Positions 54,709-63,104 of a DNA stretch of 64,000 nucleotides are shown in pieces; the stretch's first letter is position 1; each line of letters starts with the position of its first letter. A program made the position numbers and the translations under genes. The notes under the pieces are model-generated. The model saw nothing but the letters and a program-made list of their open reading frames with translations, had not been told where the DNA came from and made no database searches. Source of the stretch: Anaeromicropila populeti (GTDB lineage Bacteria > Bacillota > Clostridia > Lachnospirales > Lachnospiraceae); contig NZ_FOYZ01000008.1 in assembly GCF_900112775.1 (NCBI RefSeq), forward strand, positions 147,047 through 211,046. Direction: 5' to 3'.

Positions 54709-54817
54709 TTAATAACCTTTCAATGCATTCTTTCCTGCCGTTTCCCAGTCAATATCCTTTCCCTGATACACATCTGAAACAATACTTCCTACTCCGCCTA
54801 TGTTCAAATTGTATTAT
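54709..54817 (-). pseudogene. Displaced C-terminal tail of a glycine-zipper effector
   Basis: Frame without start reading 'NIGGVGSIVSDVYQGKDIDW' then ETAGKNALKGY and stop at 54709. Its pattern (GG..G-hydrophobic-KD-acidic-W..A..NA..G) resembles the glycine-rich part of the VgrG-fused effector at 55317 ('GGLAGTATEWLLNKKDYAYD', 'VKASDFFWNSAFGG'). It lies right after the immunity candidate, where discarded tails of polymorphic toxins are usually found. Confidence 0.5.
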
Positions 54818-54843
54818 GGTATATTTTTCATCACATAGTCATT

Positions 54844-55314
54844 CTACTTTCGACTCTTTATCCTAATATATTCAACATCAACAACTACTTTACTAAATTT
54901 TAGGTAATGGTACACCGTTCGAAACTTTTCTCCCTTTACCATCTTAGATTTATCCTGTGCATATGTCAAAATCTTATCATACAAAAGTATTTTAACCTCT
55001 TTTCCATCATCAGCAGTAACTTTTATTCTCTTTCCGCATGGTGAATGTCCTTCGCTAGCATAGATTGAATCCATTCGTTCCTCTTGTCCCTCAATGGTTT
55101 CTGTATGGAAAAAGATGATGTCTATCCAGTACCCACGTGAAGCAGAATAACCTCCCATAAACCAAACTGTTCCAAATACTAATCCAAGCACCCAGTACAG
55201 TTTTGTTTCTGCACCAAAAATTCCATAAATCAAGAAACACAATCCAATTCCATAATTCAGCAGACTATTTACAGCATGTTTCGTTGTATAACCTAAAAAC
55301 ATAAGTCGTTTCAT
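54844..55314 (-). CDS. Membrane protein, candidate immunity protein
   Basis: 156 residues from ATG 55314, with GAAGG nine bases upstream inside the last codons of the VgrG-effector gene, so the two are translationally coupled (alternative starts 55323, 55338). Two transmembrane helices near the N-terminus ('LLNYGIGLCFLIYGIFG', 'LYWVLGLVFGTVWFMGGYSA') and a cytoplasmic beta-rich domain ('KRIKVTADDGKEVKILLYDK'). No family recognised. Position after a probable toxin tail, small size and membrane location support immunity to a membrane-acting effector (inference). Confidence 0.7.
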   Translation of the reverse strand: MKRLMFLGYTTKHAVNSLLNYGIGLCFLIYGIFGAETKLYWVLGLVFGTVWFMGGYSASRGYWIDIIFFHTETIEGQEERMDSIYASEGHSPCGKRIKVTADDGKEVKILLYDKILTYAQDKSKMVKGEKFRTVYHYLKFSKVVVDVEYIRIKSRK

Positions 55315-55316
55315 TT

Positions 55317-57704
55317 TTACCATCCTTCTAAACAACAAGACATATCTTCTGAAAATATTAACTGCAATTTTTCCTTCGATTTCAATACGTTTTGCGTATG
55401 TTCCTTAATTTTATTCATTTGGTCTCCTGCAAGTCCAGATGCAACAGTTTCTCTTGTGCCGTTTGTAACAACCAACCTCTGAACACCTGTATATGCTTTT
55501 CCTAAAAGTGGCATAGGATTTTCTTGAACAAGTCTTGCCAAATCATTGATTCCCATTTTTGCACCTGAAACTTTGTACAAGTTTTGTATGTATCTTGCTG
55601 TTGCATTGCTTCCATTTACTATATTATCCCCCATAACATTTCGAATAAAACTTTTGGCACCATTCTTGGAACTGCACCATTCTTTTGCTAATTTACTTCC
55701 GTTAGCTCCTAAACCGTAAGATAAAGCACCACCAAGAGCACCACCTAACCCACCAAATGCTGAATTCCAGAAGAAATCTGATGCTTTCACGTCATAAGCA
55801 TAATCCTTTTTATTTAGCAGCCATTCAGTTGCCGTACCAGCCAATCCACCTAATGCCCCACCCTTGGCTGACAAGCCGACATACTTCATAAATCCCATTC
55901 CTGGTCCTGGTCCAAAATAACCGCATACCGCACCACTAACTGCACCTGATAACCCTTTATATACATATTTCTTTGGGTCACTGACATTTCCGTCCTTATA
56001 GTCGCCGACTGCTACAAAACCTACTGCTACAGCTCCACCTACTGCTGCACCAACTGTCATAGAAGTTACTGTAGTAGAAGCAATTGCGCCCACTGCTGCA
56101 AGTGCAGCACCTCCAGTAAATACTACTGCTGCCGCAACTGCCACAACTGCTAATCCTGCAAGCACACCTAATGCAAGTTTCCCCCAATCAAACTTTCCTT
56201 TCTTTGGTGCATCATCAAACGGTGCGTATGTCACATGTACCGTCCCAAACATTCCACTAGTGTCACCGATGAGATCTTTACAATTAAAAATACTCAAACC
56301 TGTGCTAGGATTGGCCAGAGTAGCAGGTGAAATAGCTCCCCCTGTCTGTGCCATCATAAAATTCAGCTTTGACTGGATATTGACAAATGGTGCTTGAAGT
56401 TTAATCCCTTCTCCAGCTGTAAAATTCAAGGTTTTCTTACTTCCAATTGTAATTCCATTATTATCATCTAAAATCAGTTTATGGGGTGCACTCTCTACTT
56501 CTCCTTTTTCTGTGGTATCACCTGCAAGACCCATAGTATCAGGATTCAGATACATCTGTTTTCCATGCTCCGTAGTAAAACTGCGTTTTGTAGAATCTGT
56601 GGTCTTTGGACAGGTCGCTCCATTGGTTCTGATACAGTTCACTACTTTAGCTCCCTGCTCGTCCGTGTTATTCATATACAAAGATACACGAGTTCCCACT
56701 TTAGGCATGCAATACATCATATTACCTGTTGGAGGCGTCCAATCGTAATCAAATGCTGTAGCTTCCTTCTGTCCTTCATCTATATCTAGATGAATCTTAA
56801 CAGTCTCAGACTTAGTCTTAATTACGGTACCTAAAATTGACATACCGTTAATCTTTGTATTGAAATACTTTCTGTTCTTCTCTAATCCCGACTTTCCTAG
56901 CTTATATGTAAATATTAGTTCACCATCCTGAATATCTGCGTGCTTTTCTATAATTCGCAATGCCTGGTTTCGAAAATGTACCTGACTGCCAATTTGGAAC
57001 TGTTCCGTACTCTTCACCAGGTAATACTGATATTCACTCTTTGGAAGAGGATTCTGCAGCCCCCCCATTGTAAAATATTTTTGTTCTATCCCTGTCTTGT
57101 ATTCGTTTTCAAGGAACTTACATGCACCACTCTGCTCTGGAATACCGAACCAGAACCGGGGCAACGGATAGGTACACTCTGGAATTAGCACTGCATTTAG
57201 GTGACTCGCCATGCGCTTTATAAATTCCCAATCTGTTTCTAAATACTGAATGACTGGTTTTCCTATTTTGGTATCTATACCTACACGAAATAGAGCACTA
57301 GCCCTACTAGTATCCGTTAATACCGATTTTATTACCTGCTTATAAGTCATACCTATATCTTGAAAGCTTCTGCTCTTTGCCTCCATGTCAAGAAGATAAG
57401 ATCCCGTATATGCTACTGCTTTTGCTGTAAAATACCCATTTACTTCCGATACTTCTACATTTCCAATCACTCCTGAAAAAACAGGTGTAGAAATTTCATG
57501 CCCTTTCCCATCTAATTCCCTTAAGGATATCTCCTGATTTTTTAACTGCGACTGCATAATGGCATCACGTGTTGCTTCATTAATTATTCCATTTACTTTA
57601 AGTACACCATGTTCATTTGGAACAATACTCATACTAACATCACATAATGTTTCGAAAGAAATACATCCTGTAATTTTTAATTTATCATAACTTAAATTGC
57701 TCAT
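55317..57704 (-). CDS. VgrG-like spike protein with C-terminal putative effector
   Basis: 795 residues from ATG 57704 (ACGGAGGTAAAG upstream). Residues 1-330 correspond to the gp27-like part ('KAVAYTGSYLLDMEAKSRSF', 'IQYLETDWEFIKRMASHLNA'), 340-400 to the gp5 OB-fold ('DWTPPTGNMMYCMPKVGTRV'), 400-480 to a short beta-helix. The motif YxETDWxFIKRMASH is shared with the VgrG at 59631. From about 510 the chain changes to a hydrophobic glycine/alanine zipper ('LALGVLAGLAVVAVAAAVVF', 'TVGAAVGGAVAVGFVAVGDY'), a second Gly-rich part, and a 150-residue tail with no known domain ending SEDMSCCLEGW. Reads as an evolved VgrG with a pore-forming or delivery-type toxin end. Confidence 0.83.
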   Translation of the reverse strand: MSNLSYDKLKITGCISFETLCDVSMSIVPNEHGVLKVNGIINEATRDAIMQSQLKNQEISLRELDGKGHEISTPVFSGVIGNVEVSEVNGYFTAKAVAYTGSYLLDMEAKSRSFQDIGMTYKQVIKSVLTDTSRASALFRVGIDTKIGKPVIQYLETDWEFIKRMASHLNAVLIPECTYPLPRFWFGIPEQSGACKFLENEYKTGIEQKYFTMGGLQNPLPKSEYQYYLVKSTEQFQIGSQVHFRNQALRIIEKHADIQDGELIFTYKLGKSGLEKNRKYFNTKINGMSILGTVIKTKSETVKIHLDIDEGQKEATAFDYDWTPPTGNMMYCMPKVGTRVSLYMNNTDEQGAKVVNCIRTNGATCPKTTDSTKRSFTTEHGKQMYLNPDTMGLAGDTTEKGEVESAPHKLILDDNNGITIGSKKTLNFTAGEGIKLQAPFVNIQSKLNFMMAQTGGAISPATLANPSTGLSIFNCKDLIGDTSGMFGTVHVTYAPFDDAPKKGKFDWGKLALGVLAGLAVVAVAAAVVFTGGAALAAVGAIASTTVTSMTVGAAVGGAVAVGFVAVGDYKDGNVSDPKKYVYKGLSGAVSGAVCGYFGPGPGMGFMKYVGLSAKGGALGGLAGTATEWLLNKKDYAYDVKASDFFWNSAFGGLGGALGGALSYGLGANGSKLAKEWCSSKNGAKSFIRNVMGDNIVNGSNATARYIQNLYKVSGAKMGINDLARLVQENPMPLLGKAYTGVQRLVVTNGTRETVASGLAGDQMNKIKEHTQNVLKSKEKLQLIFSEDMSCCLEGW

Positions 57705-57727
57705 CTTTACCTCCGTAAATTCCAATG

Positions 57728-58504
57728 TTACTTAGGTGGCAATGTTTCTTCATCATCCTGACCCGAATCTACAACTTCTATAAGTCCTTGATATTTACAT
57801 ACTAAAAATGATCTAGGAGTAATTGCTGGTTCTGTCCCAACAATTGTAGTTTCATGAGGACACATCCATTGTGATACGATTATCGGAACACAAGGAGTTC
57901 CTTTTACATTTCCCTCTCCTGCACCTGCTATTGGTCTGCCATAGACATCTCTTGGAACATCCGCAACAAGCAGAACCGATCCTCCCGTACTATTTTTTCC
58001 ACTAGAGCAAACACCAAATGTAGGAATGTTAAGTGCATCACCTGGCAGAGAATCTGCTACATTCATAAGTGGTCTCTCTTTTGTATAAACCCCATGACAC
58101 TCTGGTAGATTCAATCGTCGATAGTGACTTCCACAGCTACAGTGCATCATTGCACCACGTACAAGATACTTTTCTTTTTCCTGTTCATACTGTGCAAGCT
58201 CTTGTTGGTAATTTTCCATCTGCTCTAATGAAGCTTTATCTTCATCAGACATCTGTTCTTTACATTCTTCTTTTGCAACATCTGGAAGTGAATTCCATTG
58301 TGCAAGAGCACTATCCATCTGCTCTTTCTCAGCTTGGATACTCTCACTTCGTGCAGATTGGCTAAGTTCTGATATTTGTGTATCCAGTTCCTGGCTTTTC
58401 ATCTGCGCTGATGTTTCTTGTTGCTTTGCACTGACACTACTTGGTGAATAACCATCTGTGACAGTCTTCATTTTTCCATCTTCATCAAAATAATTATTAT
58501 TCAT
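57728..58504 (-). CDS. DUF4280 domain PAAR-like spike tip protein
   Basis: 258 residues; ATG 58504 overlaps the preceding stop, with AGGTGAAG upstream. Residues 20-120 form a long charged coiled coil ('LDTQISELSQSARSESIQAE', 'LEQMENYQQELAQYEQEKEK'). The C-terminal part is DUF4280: 'YLVRGAMMHCSCGSHYRRLN', 'ALNIPTFGVCSSGKNS', 'GTPCVPIIVSQWM' and a final 'PAITPRSFLVCKYQGLIEVV', with the conserved cysteines and His that bind metal in PAAR-like tips. It lies just upstream of the effector-bearing VgrG, so it probably caps that spike. Confidence 0.88.
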   Translation of the reverse strand: MNNNYFDEDGKMKTVTDGYSPSSVSAKQQETSAQMKSQELDTQISELSQSARSESIQAEKEQMDSALAQWNSLPDVAKEECKEQMSDEDKASLEQMENYQQELAQYEQEKEKYLVRGAMMHCSCGSHYRRLNLPECHGVYTKERPLMNVADSLPGDALNIPTFGVCSSGKNSTGGSVLLVADVPRDVYGRPIAGAGEGNVKGTPCVPIIVSQWMCPHETTIVGTEPAITPRSFLVCKYQGLIEVVDSGQDDEETLPPK

Positions 58505-59021
58505 CTTCTGCTTCACCTCGCACTTGTAAAGGGATAATCGACAAACCTCTTGCACCTCTTCTTAAAATACTCTCAAGTATATCTAGACGCATCACCGTAT
58601 AAGTACTGTTCTGATATGTGAATTGAAAAATCGTCTTTTCCTTAATCTTTGAATATTCTAATTCTATTTCTGTAACCAACTGTCCTTTCTTTAACTCACA
58701 GTTCATTTTCTCCAGAATAGGCAGATGATATAGTTCTGTCTTTTCAAATTTTCCATCCAGTAACGCAATTTGTTTAAAAATAGTTTTCGGTTCATACATC
58801 GCAATTACTTTTCTAACAGTTTCTGTTACAAGAAGAAACGGAAAAAAAATCACATCGATAAATACAGTATCTTTGTTACTTCTAATTGGAAGTACTAACC
58901 TCTGAGGCAACAGATGGGATCTGCCCTTCTCTATGTTTTCTATCCTGATCTTTTGAAACCAGTCAATCAGAAAAGGAGCATCTGTATACTTTTTATCTGA
59001 TTCTACTAAAAAATATTTCAT
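58497..59021 (-). CDS. Unknown protein of the spike cluster (possible chaperone or Imm11-like)
   Basis: 174 residues, no signal or membrane helix. Mixed alpha/beta with 'VFIDVIFFPFLLVTETVRKV' in the middle and 'FQFTYQNSTYTVMRLDILES' toward the end. The general outline (about 180 residues, 'MKYFLVESDKKYTDAPFL' start) recalls DUF1629/Imm11-type proteins found beside VgrG/DUF4280 genes, but I cannot assign it firmly. Overlaps its neighbours on both sides (ATGA upstream, ATG of the DUF4280 gene downstream), so it is tightly coupled to the tip protein. Confidence 0.68.
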   Translation of the reverse strand: MKYFLVESDKKYTDAPFLIDWFQKIRIENIEKGRSHLLPQRLVLPIRSNKDTVFIDVIFFPFLLVTETVRKVIAMYEPKTIFKQIALLDGKFEKTELYHLPILEKMNCELKKGQLVTEIELEYSKIKEKTIFQFTYQNSTYTVMRLDILESILRRGARGLSIIPLQVRGEAEDE

Positions 59022-59620
59022 TCCTCTTCCTCTTTCTTATTAATTACCTGTAAGCATTTATAAGTTCCCATGTATTCTCCGATACAGATAGTTATATTCT
59101 CTTCTTTCTCAAGTTCCGTATACACCTTGAGTTTTTCTATCAGCGGAAGTAAGTTCTCCAGTATTTCTTCCACAAAACGATAGTATCCAAATGCATATGA
59201 ACGCTTCATTTCCTGTAGTTCATATGCCTTCATTCTTGGTACTTTGCTTTCTATTCTTCTTCCAATTTTCTCCCAGTCTTCTTCCACATATTCGAATATC
59301 CCACTGACATCCCAATCCTCATAGACTTCCTCTTGGTCTACAAAGAAATCTTTATCAAACACATCTATCTGATAACCGAATTTATCCTGTAGAATATTAC
59401 TATGCAAATAAGAAAAATATAGTATCTGTACTTTGCCCTTCTTTCCAAGTTCCTGAAGCTTTTTGGTTCTTGTCAGTACCCGATTCATAGCTCTTACAAA
59501 ACTATTTGCATAGTCTGCTATATAATCATCGATTTTATTTGCAAGCCTTTCCATCCCTATTTCCATATATTCCATACAGATTGGAATTGCTGCACTCATT
59601 ATTTCATTCGTTCTGTCCAT
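59018..59620 (-). CDS. Unknown acidic helical protein of the spike cluster
   Basis: 200 residues, strongly acidic and mostly helical ('CMEYMEIGMERLANKIDDYI', 'DFFVDQEEVYEDWDVSGIFE', 'YVEEDWEKIGRRIESKVPRM'), ending in KKEEEE. No domain recognised. Size and character would suit an adaptor or chaperone that loads a spike protein. Starts 10 bases after the first VgrG and overlaps the next gene by four bases. Confidence 0.72.
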   Translation of the reverse strand: MDRTNEIMSAAIPICMEYMEIGMERLANKIDDYIADYANSFVRAMNRVLTRTKKLQELGKKGKVQILYFSYLHSNILQDKFGYQIDVFDKDFFVDQEEVYEDWDVSGIFEYVEEDWEKIGRRIESKVPRMKAYELQEMKRSYAFGYYRFVEEILENLLPLIEKLKVYTELEKEENITICIGEYMGTYKCLQVINKKEEEE

Positions 59621-59630
59621 ACAATAACCC

Positions 59631-61034
59631 CTATATCATTTTGACTTGAGAACCACTTAATTTAATATCATCTTCCATGGTTAATGTAGTATCTCCCTGC
59701 GTTAATGCAATTTTATCTGGTGCTACAATATGCAGATCTTTTTGTAGACTCGCAATATTAATTCCTTCCTCAGACTGAATATTGATTGCCTTATCACTTG
59801 TAATACTAATTCCTTCCTCATCCACTATTTCAATTGACATTCCTTTATTATTGGTCATTTTTATAGAATTCTCCGTAAATAATAATTCTTTTCCATATTT
59901 ACTCTTTAATGATTTATTGTCAGGATTACTTCTCGCTGATGCATTTTGCCCTTCTAAATGCACTGCACTAATTACATATGCATGTTTTTCTTTTTCGCTT
60001 GGAAAATACACTCTTACTTCATCACCGTTTTCTGGCATACAGTACCACCCTGTACCATCTGCAGAAGAGTAGACCGTTGAGTAAGGGAACCATTTTGCTG
60101 TACCCGAATCTTGTGTTCCATCTGCTTTCACACATACTTTTACTGTATCACCTTTTACATCAATAATATTAGCTGGCAGAGAAGCACCAATCATCTTTTC
60201 ATTGTTCTTATGCCTCATCAAAAAACCCGCTTTATCCTTTAATATGTAACTATGTACTAATTCTTCTCCTTCAAAATAAGATTCTACCTGATACACATAT
60301 AAGGTTTTTCCCTTGAATTGGATCTTATCACATATCTGAAGTATTTCACGGCTCTTCACAACATAAAACATACTGTTTGCTTCACTTAATCCTGAAACCT
60401 TGTTTGCTGTTTTATTTATGTATTCCTTTATGTCCTTATGCATCGAATACTCTGTACTTTTAAGTTGATGAACAGCTCCAGCCGTTGGTAGTCCAAAGTA
60501 ATACTTAACCCCTTCTAAATTACTGGCAGGAATTATACATGCTTGAAAATGACTGGCCATCCTCTTAATAAATTTCCAGTCTGTTTCTTGATACTGGACA
60601 ACTAAATCATTCAATGTCTTTCCGTTCCCAAGATTCATAATGAAGTTTCCCTGCTCATATTGATTCGTTATCTTTTTCAGAAGTTCCTGATACTGCATAC
60701 CTGCATTCTGGTAAGTATAAGTATGCTCAACATGATCCATCAGAAATGTACCGCTCATTAACGACACTTTCATTTTATATAAGCCACCCTGTACCTCAAT
60801 ATTTAAGTCAGTGATTATTCCTGAAAATAAATCTTCACTGCCGCCGTCAAGAGCTTCTGCACTTATTGTTACCCATGTATGGGATTGTCCTAACGAAATA
60901 TATGCTTCTTCCCTATCCTCTTCTATATATCCTTCTATAACTGCTGTTGCATGTTCATTAATTTGTTTTCTAATTAGACATTGTAACACTGACTGAAATT
61001 GAAATGGTGCTACTTTTATCTTCCATCCTCTCAT
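59631..61034 (-). CDS. VgrG-like spike protein
   Basis: 467 residues, no C-terminal extension. Residues 1-290 are the gp27-like part ('FSGIITDLNIEVQGGLYKMK', 'VVQYQETDWKFIKRMASHFQ', 'YYFGLPTAGAVHQLKSTEYS'). Residues 290-370 form a gp5-type OB-fold ('WFPYSTVYSSADGTGWYCMP', 'ENGDEVRVYFPSEKEKHAYV'), followed by a beta-helix of short repeats ('IEIVDEEGISITSDKAINIQ'). Shares the ETDWxFIKRMASH motif and layout with the VgrG at 55317, so the operon holds two paralogous spikes, one plain and one effector-loaded. Overlaps the upstream gene by one base. Confidence 0.88.
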   Translation of the reverse strand: MRGWKIKVAPFQFQSVLQCLIRKQINEHATAVIEGYIEEDREEAYISLGQSHTWVTISAEALDGGSEDLFSGIITDLNIEVQGGLYKMKVSLMSGTFLMDHVEHTYTYQNAGMQYQELLKKITNQYEQGNFIMNLGNGKTLNDLVVQYQETDWKFIKRMASHFQACIIPASNLEGVKYYFGLPTAGAVHQLKSTEYSMHKDIKEYINKTANKVSGLSEANSMFYVVKSREILQICDKIQFKGKTLYVYQVESYFEGEELVHSYILKDKAGFLMRHKNNEKMIGASLPANIIDVKGDTVKVCVKADGTQDSGTAKWFPYSTVYSSADGTGWYCMPENGDEVRVYFPSEKEKHAYVISAVHLEGQNASARSNPDNKSLKSKYGKELLFTENSIKMTNNKGMSIEIVDEEGISITSDKAINIQSEEGINIASLQKDLHIVAPDKIALTQGDTTLTMEDDIKLSGSQVKMI

Positions 61035-61615
61035 TATTCTTCACCTCTTGTTAAATCTTTTATTGACTGTATCACCTGAAATGCCGCCTCTTTCCAGTCA
61101 GCAGACTCCTGATCCATACAGTTAAAGATTCCGTGTAAAATATTTTTTCCAATAGAAGTTACGTAAACAATATTATATATGTCTGCATCAATAGCTGATG
61201 CCTTATAATCAAACCAGCTTACTTTTGTTTTACCTAATTCCCATGTATCATTTTCATAAAATACATTCGCTGGCTGTACTTTTTTTATGATACTTTGAAA
61301 TCCTTTACACGTATCCTCAATATCTTCCTTATCGATCTCCATATCAAATAAACTGAATGTGAAATTTACTGAAGAACTTAAATCTGTCATTATAATCTGT
61401 GGTCTTTGAGAAGAAGGGTATTTCACTTGTGCAATTGCTGAAGGCATCTTAACAAATGTGTCAGGAAGCCAAATTTCCATTCGCTCATTAAAGAAATTAA
61501 AACATTTGAACTGCATTACCTCATTTCTTATGTACATACCCGTAGAAATTTTATTATATTTTTCTTTCATTTTCTTTCTTTTTTCCACAATTACTAATTC
61601 ATCTAAAGAACTCAT
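61034..61615 (-). CDS. DcrB-like protein, first gene of the spike operon
   Basis: 193 residues, no signal peptide. Beta-alpha-beta layout with 'MQFKCFNFFNERMEIWLPDT', 'VNFTFSLFDMEIDKEDIEDT', 'YNIVYVTSIGKNILHGIFNC' and a final helix 'AAFQVIQSIKDL'. This outline (amphipathic strands, 'vnftfs' and a last '...q.i.sik') fits the DcrB/DUF1795 fold, members of which are found beside VgrG and PAAR genes in type VI systems. Assignment is by pattern only. AAAGGAGAG precedes ATG 61615; the promoter is at 61652-61680. Confidence 0.62.
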   Translation of the reverse strand: MSSLDELVIVEKRKKMKEKYNKISTGMYIRNEVMQFKCFNFFNERMEIWLPDTFVKMPSAIAQVKYPSSQRPQIIMTDLSSSVNFTFSLFDMEIDKEDIEDTCKGFQSIIKKVQPANVFYENDTWELGKTKVSWFDYKASAIDADIYNIVYVTSIGKNILHGIFNCMDQESADWKEAAFQVIQSIKDLTRGEE

Positions 61616-61651
61616 ATGTTGCTCTCCTTTTCCTCAAATAATCCTCTTATT

Positions 61652-61680
61652 ATTATGACATATATACATACTATCGTCAA
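61652..61680 (-). promoter_or_regulatory. Promoter of the spike-protein operon
   Basis: Minus strand TTGACG (61675-61680), 17-base spacer, CATAAT (61652-61657), about 30 bases before the ATG of the DcrB-like gene. Marks the operon as an independent unit next to the mobile element. Confidence 0.65.
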
Positions 61681-61827
61681 ACTGAATCCAAATATAACCT
61701 TTTCTATATAATTCAATTTAGATTACAAATTATTTATATTTTGCACTGCATTGAATGTTGAAATGTGGTAGTAGAATCATTTTGGAATCACTTGTATCCT
61801 ATATTTATTATTACTTATGTGGTATTT

Positions 61828-62064
61828 CTAGTAATTCCTCAAACTCAAGATTCTTCTCGATTTTTCTTTCCAGTCGCTCATATGCATCGGAATATGCTGC
61901 TTTGCCTGGTCTTCTGCGTAATCTAGATACATGGTTACAATCCGATATAAACTTTCTATTTCTTCTCGATTTAAATAATTCTTCGCTACTGTTACATCTG
62001 ATTTATGGACTTTTGCTCCTTTAAATGAAGTCAGCCCCGTGCAGACGGAGTACAGTTCAGCCAT
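61828..62064 (-). pseudogene. RhuM family protein, C-terminal fragment
   Basis: 78-codon frame: 'TGLTSFKGAKVHKSDVTVAK', 'NYLNREEIESLYRIVTMYLD', 'YAEDQAKQHIPMHMSDWKEK', the end of RhuM/virulence-associated proteins (normally about 330 residues) found on mobile elements. The N-terminal three quarters are absent and the last residues (SRRILSLRNY) differ from the usual end, so both sides are damaged. Confidence 0.82.
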
Positions 62065-62104
62065 CGCGTGGAAGAATATGCGGATAACAATGCATGCCGC
62101 CCCA

Positions 62105-62317
62105 TTACAATTTCTCCGCCAACACTGCCCGAATCTGCTCTACGGTTACTTTCTTCTCCTTGGTATCTGCTTTTGCAGTATGTGCCTGCTTATTCAGCAT
62201 TGTATCCTCTGCTTTATCTGTACATGGATTTACCATCTCTGTCTGCCCCGCAAGCATCCGAAGACTCTCCGCTACCATGGAGAATCCTTCTGCCATCTTC
62301 AATAAATCACTGCCCAT
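62105..62317 (-). CDS. Mobile-element protein annotated in relatives as rrp5-like, truncated
   Basis: 70 residues, start ATG 62317 with GGAGGAATGTTAG upstream. 'MGSDLLKMAEGFSMVAESLR' and 'KKVTVEQIRAVLAEKL' match the short proteins of Lachnospiraceae integrative elements often called rRNA biogenesis protein rrp5. Those continue for about 30 more residues after VLAEK, so this copy appears cut by the event that also damaged RhuM. Real function unknown. Confidence 0.65.
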   Translation of the reverse strand: MGSDLLKMAEGFSMVAESLRMLAGQTEMVNPCTDKAEDTMLNKQAHTAKADTKEKKVTVEQIRAVLAEKL

Positions 62318-62701
62318 CTAACATTCCTCCATATCTTCCAATCGTCTTACTAATTCCTCAGAGAACATGGTACACAGCAATAATTCCTCTCCGATTTCTC
62401 TTGCATCAAAGTATTTCGCCCGGCGGCCATATTCCAGGCAGGCTTCCTCTATCAGACTGCTTTTTTCTTCCTCTTTTTCATTTCCAAATACCCATATTTC
62501 GTCCACCTGTTTTGCCAGCCTTAAAGTCAGCAAATGTTCAACCGCTAATCCAATCTCATCCATGAAAATGTTATGGAAATTCAGATAAGAGCTGATGGGC
62601 AGGACTCCCTTATGAGCGGCAAAACGGCAATATTCCAAAACCCTGGCCCGTTCATTTTCCTCATTTCCCGTTATTTTTGTTACAATCATTACCAGCTTCA
62701 T
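62318..62701 (-). CDS. DUF4406/DUF7768-like protein
   Basis: 127 residues. 'VLEYCRFAAHKGVLPISSYL' and 'LAKQVDEIWVFGNEKEEEKS' match the nucleoside 2-deoxyribosyltransferase-like fold (PF14359-type) widely carried by phages and integrative elements. The first 20 residues lack the usual P-loop-like G-D. It overlaps the next upstream gene by about 40 bases and shares its layout, so the two are diverged duplicates. Confidence 0.75.
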   Translation of the reverse strand: MKLVMIVTKITGNEENERARVLEYCRFAAHKGVLPISSYLNFHNIFMDEIGLAVEHLLTLRLAKQVDEIWVFGNEKEEEKSSLIEEACLEYGRRAKYFDAREIGEELLLCTMFSEELVRRLEDMEEC

Positions 62702-63104
62702 CCGTCATTTCTCCTTCCTGCATCTCTTTGAACCAGACCGGGATCCCATGCTCTACGGCAAACTTCACTTCCTGCGCCATGCCATCCGTTGTCTTTCCAT
62801 ATACCCAGACTTCATCACACTCCTGCTTCAGTTCCAGTCCCATAGAAATCCCATCCGTACGCTCTTTGAGACTATCCTCATTCAGAAATTGAGGAAATAT
62901 AAGATGCGGGGCTATCGGGAGACAGCCTTCCTTGTATGCCTTTCTACAGTACCTTGCAGCTTTTTCGCTGTTTCCTTTTAAATCTCCACGGAAAGCGCTG
63001 CATATAAAATCTTTTTCATCTTTTCCTGCTATCCTTTCCGCACATGGCTGATGACTTCTTTTTTTCTGAAAGGAACGACAGGAATCCTTTTTTGGTTCTC
63101 TCAT
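62661..63104 (-). CDS. DUF4406-like protein
   Basis: 147 residues (start uncertain; the N-terminal 30 may be untranslated). 'FICSAFRGDLKGNSEKAARY', 'CLPIAPHLIFPQFLNEDSLK', 'LELKQECDEVWVYGKTTDGM' and 'AVEHGIPVWFKEMQ' are the DUF4406/nucleoside deoxyribosyltransferase-like blocks. The 'icS.f.Gd...N...A..yc' start is complete here, unlike in its downstream paralogue. Part of the mobile-element cargo. Confidence 0.8.
   Translation of the reverse strand: MREPKKDSCRSFQKKRSHQPCAERIAGKDEKDFICSAFRGDLKGNSEKAARYCRKAYKEGCLPIAPHLIFPQFLNEDSLKERTDGISMGLELKQECDEVWVYGKTTDGMAQEVKFAVEHGIPVWFKEMQEGEMTDEAGNDCNKNNGK

Noticed and set aside
55996..56187. Cys/Ser/Arg-rich 63-residue frame on the minus strand
   Set aside because: Out-of-frame reading of the glycine/alanine zipper of the VgrG effector; no ribosome binding site.
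59631..61034. Prophage tail spike as the explanation for the VgrG genes
   Set aside because: No tail tube, tape measure, baseplate or lysis gene flanks the cluster in this window; kept as the main alternative for the whole genome.
61755..62565. Several overlapping plus-strand frames opposite RhuM and DUF4406
   Set aside because: They overlap supported minus-strand genes, lack good start signals and read as low-complexity Ser/Pro/Leu strings.
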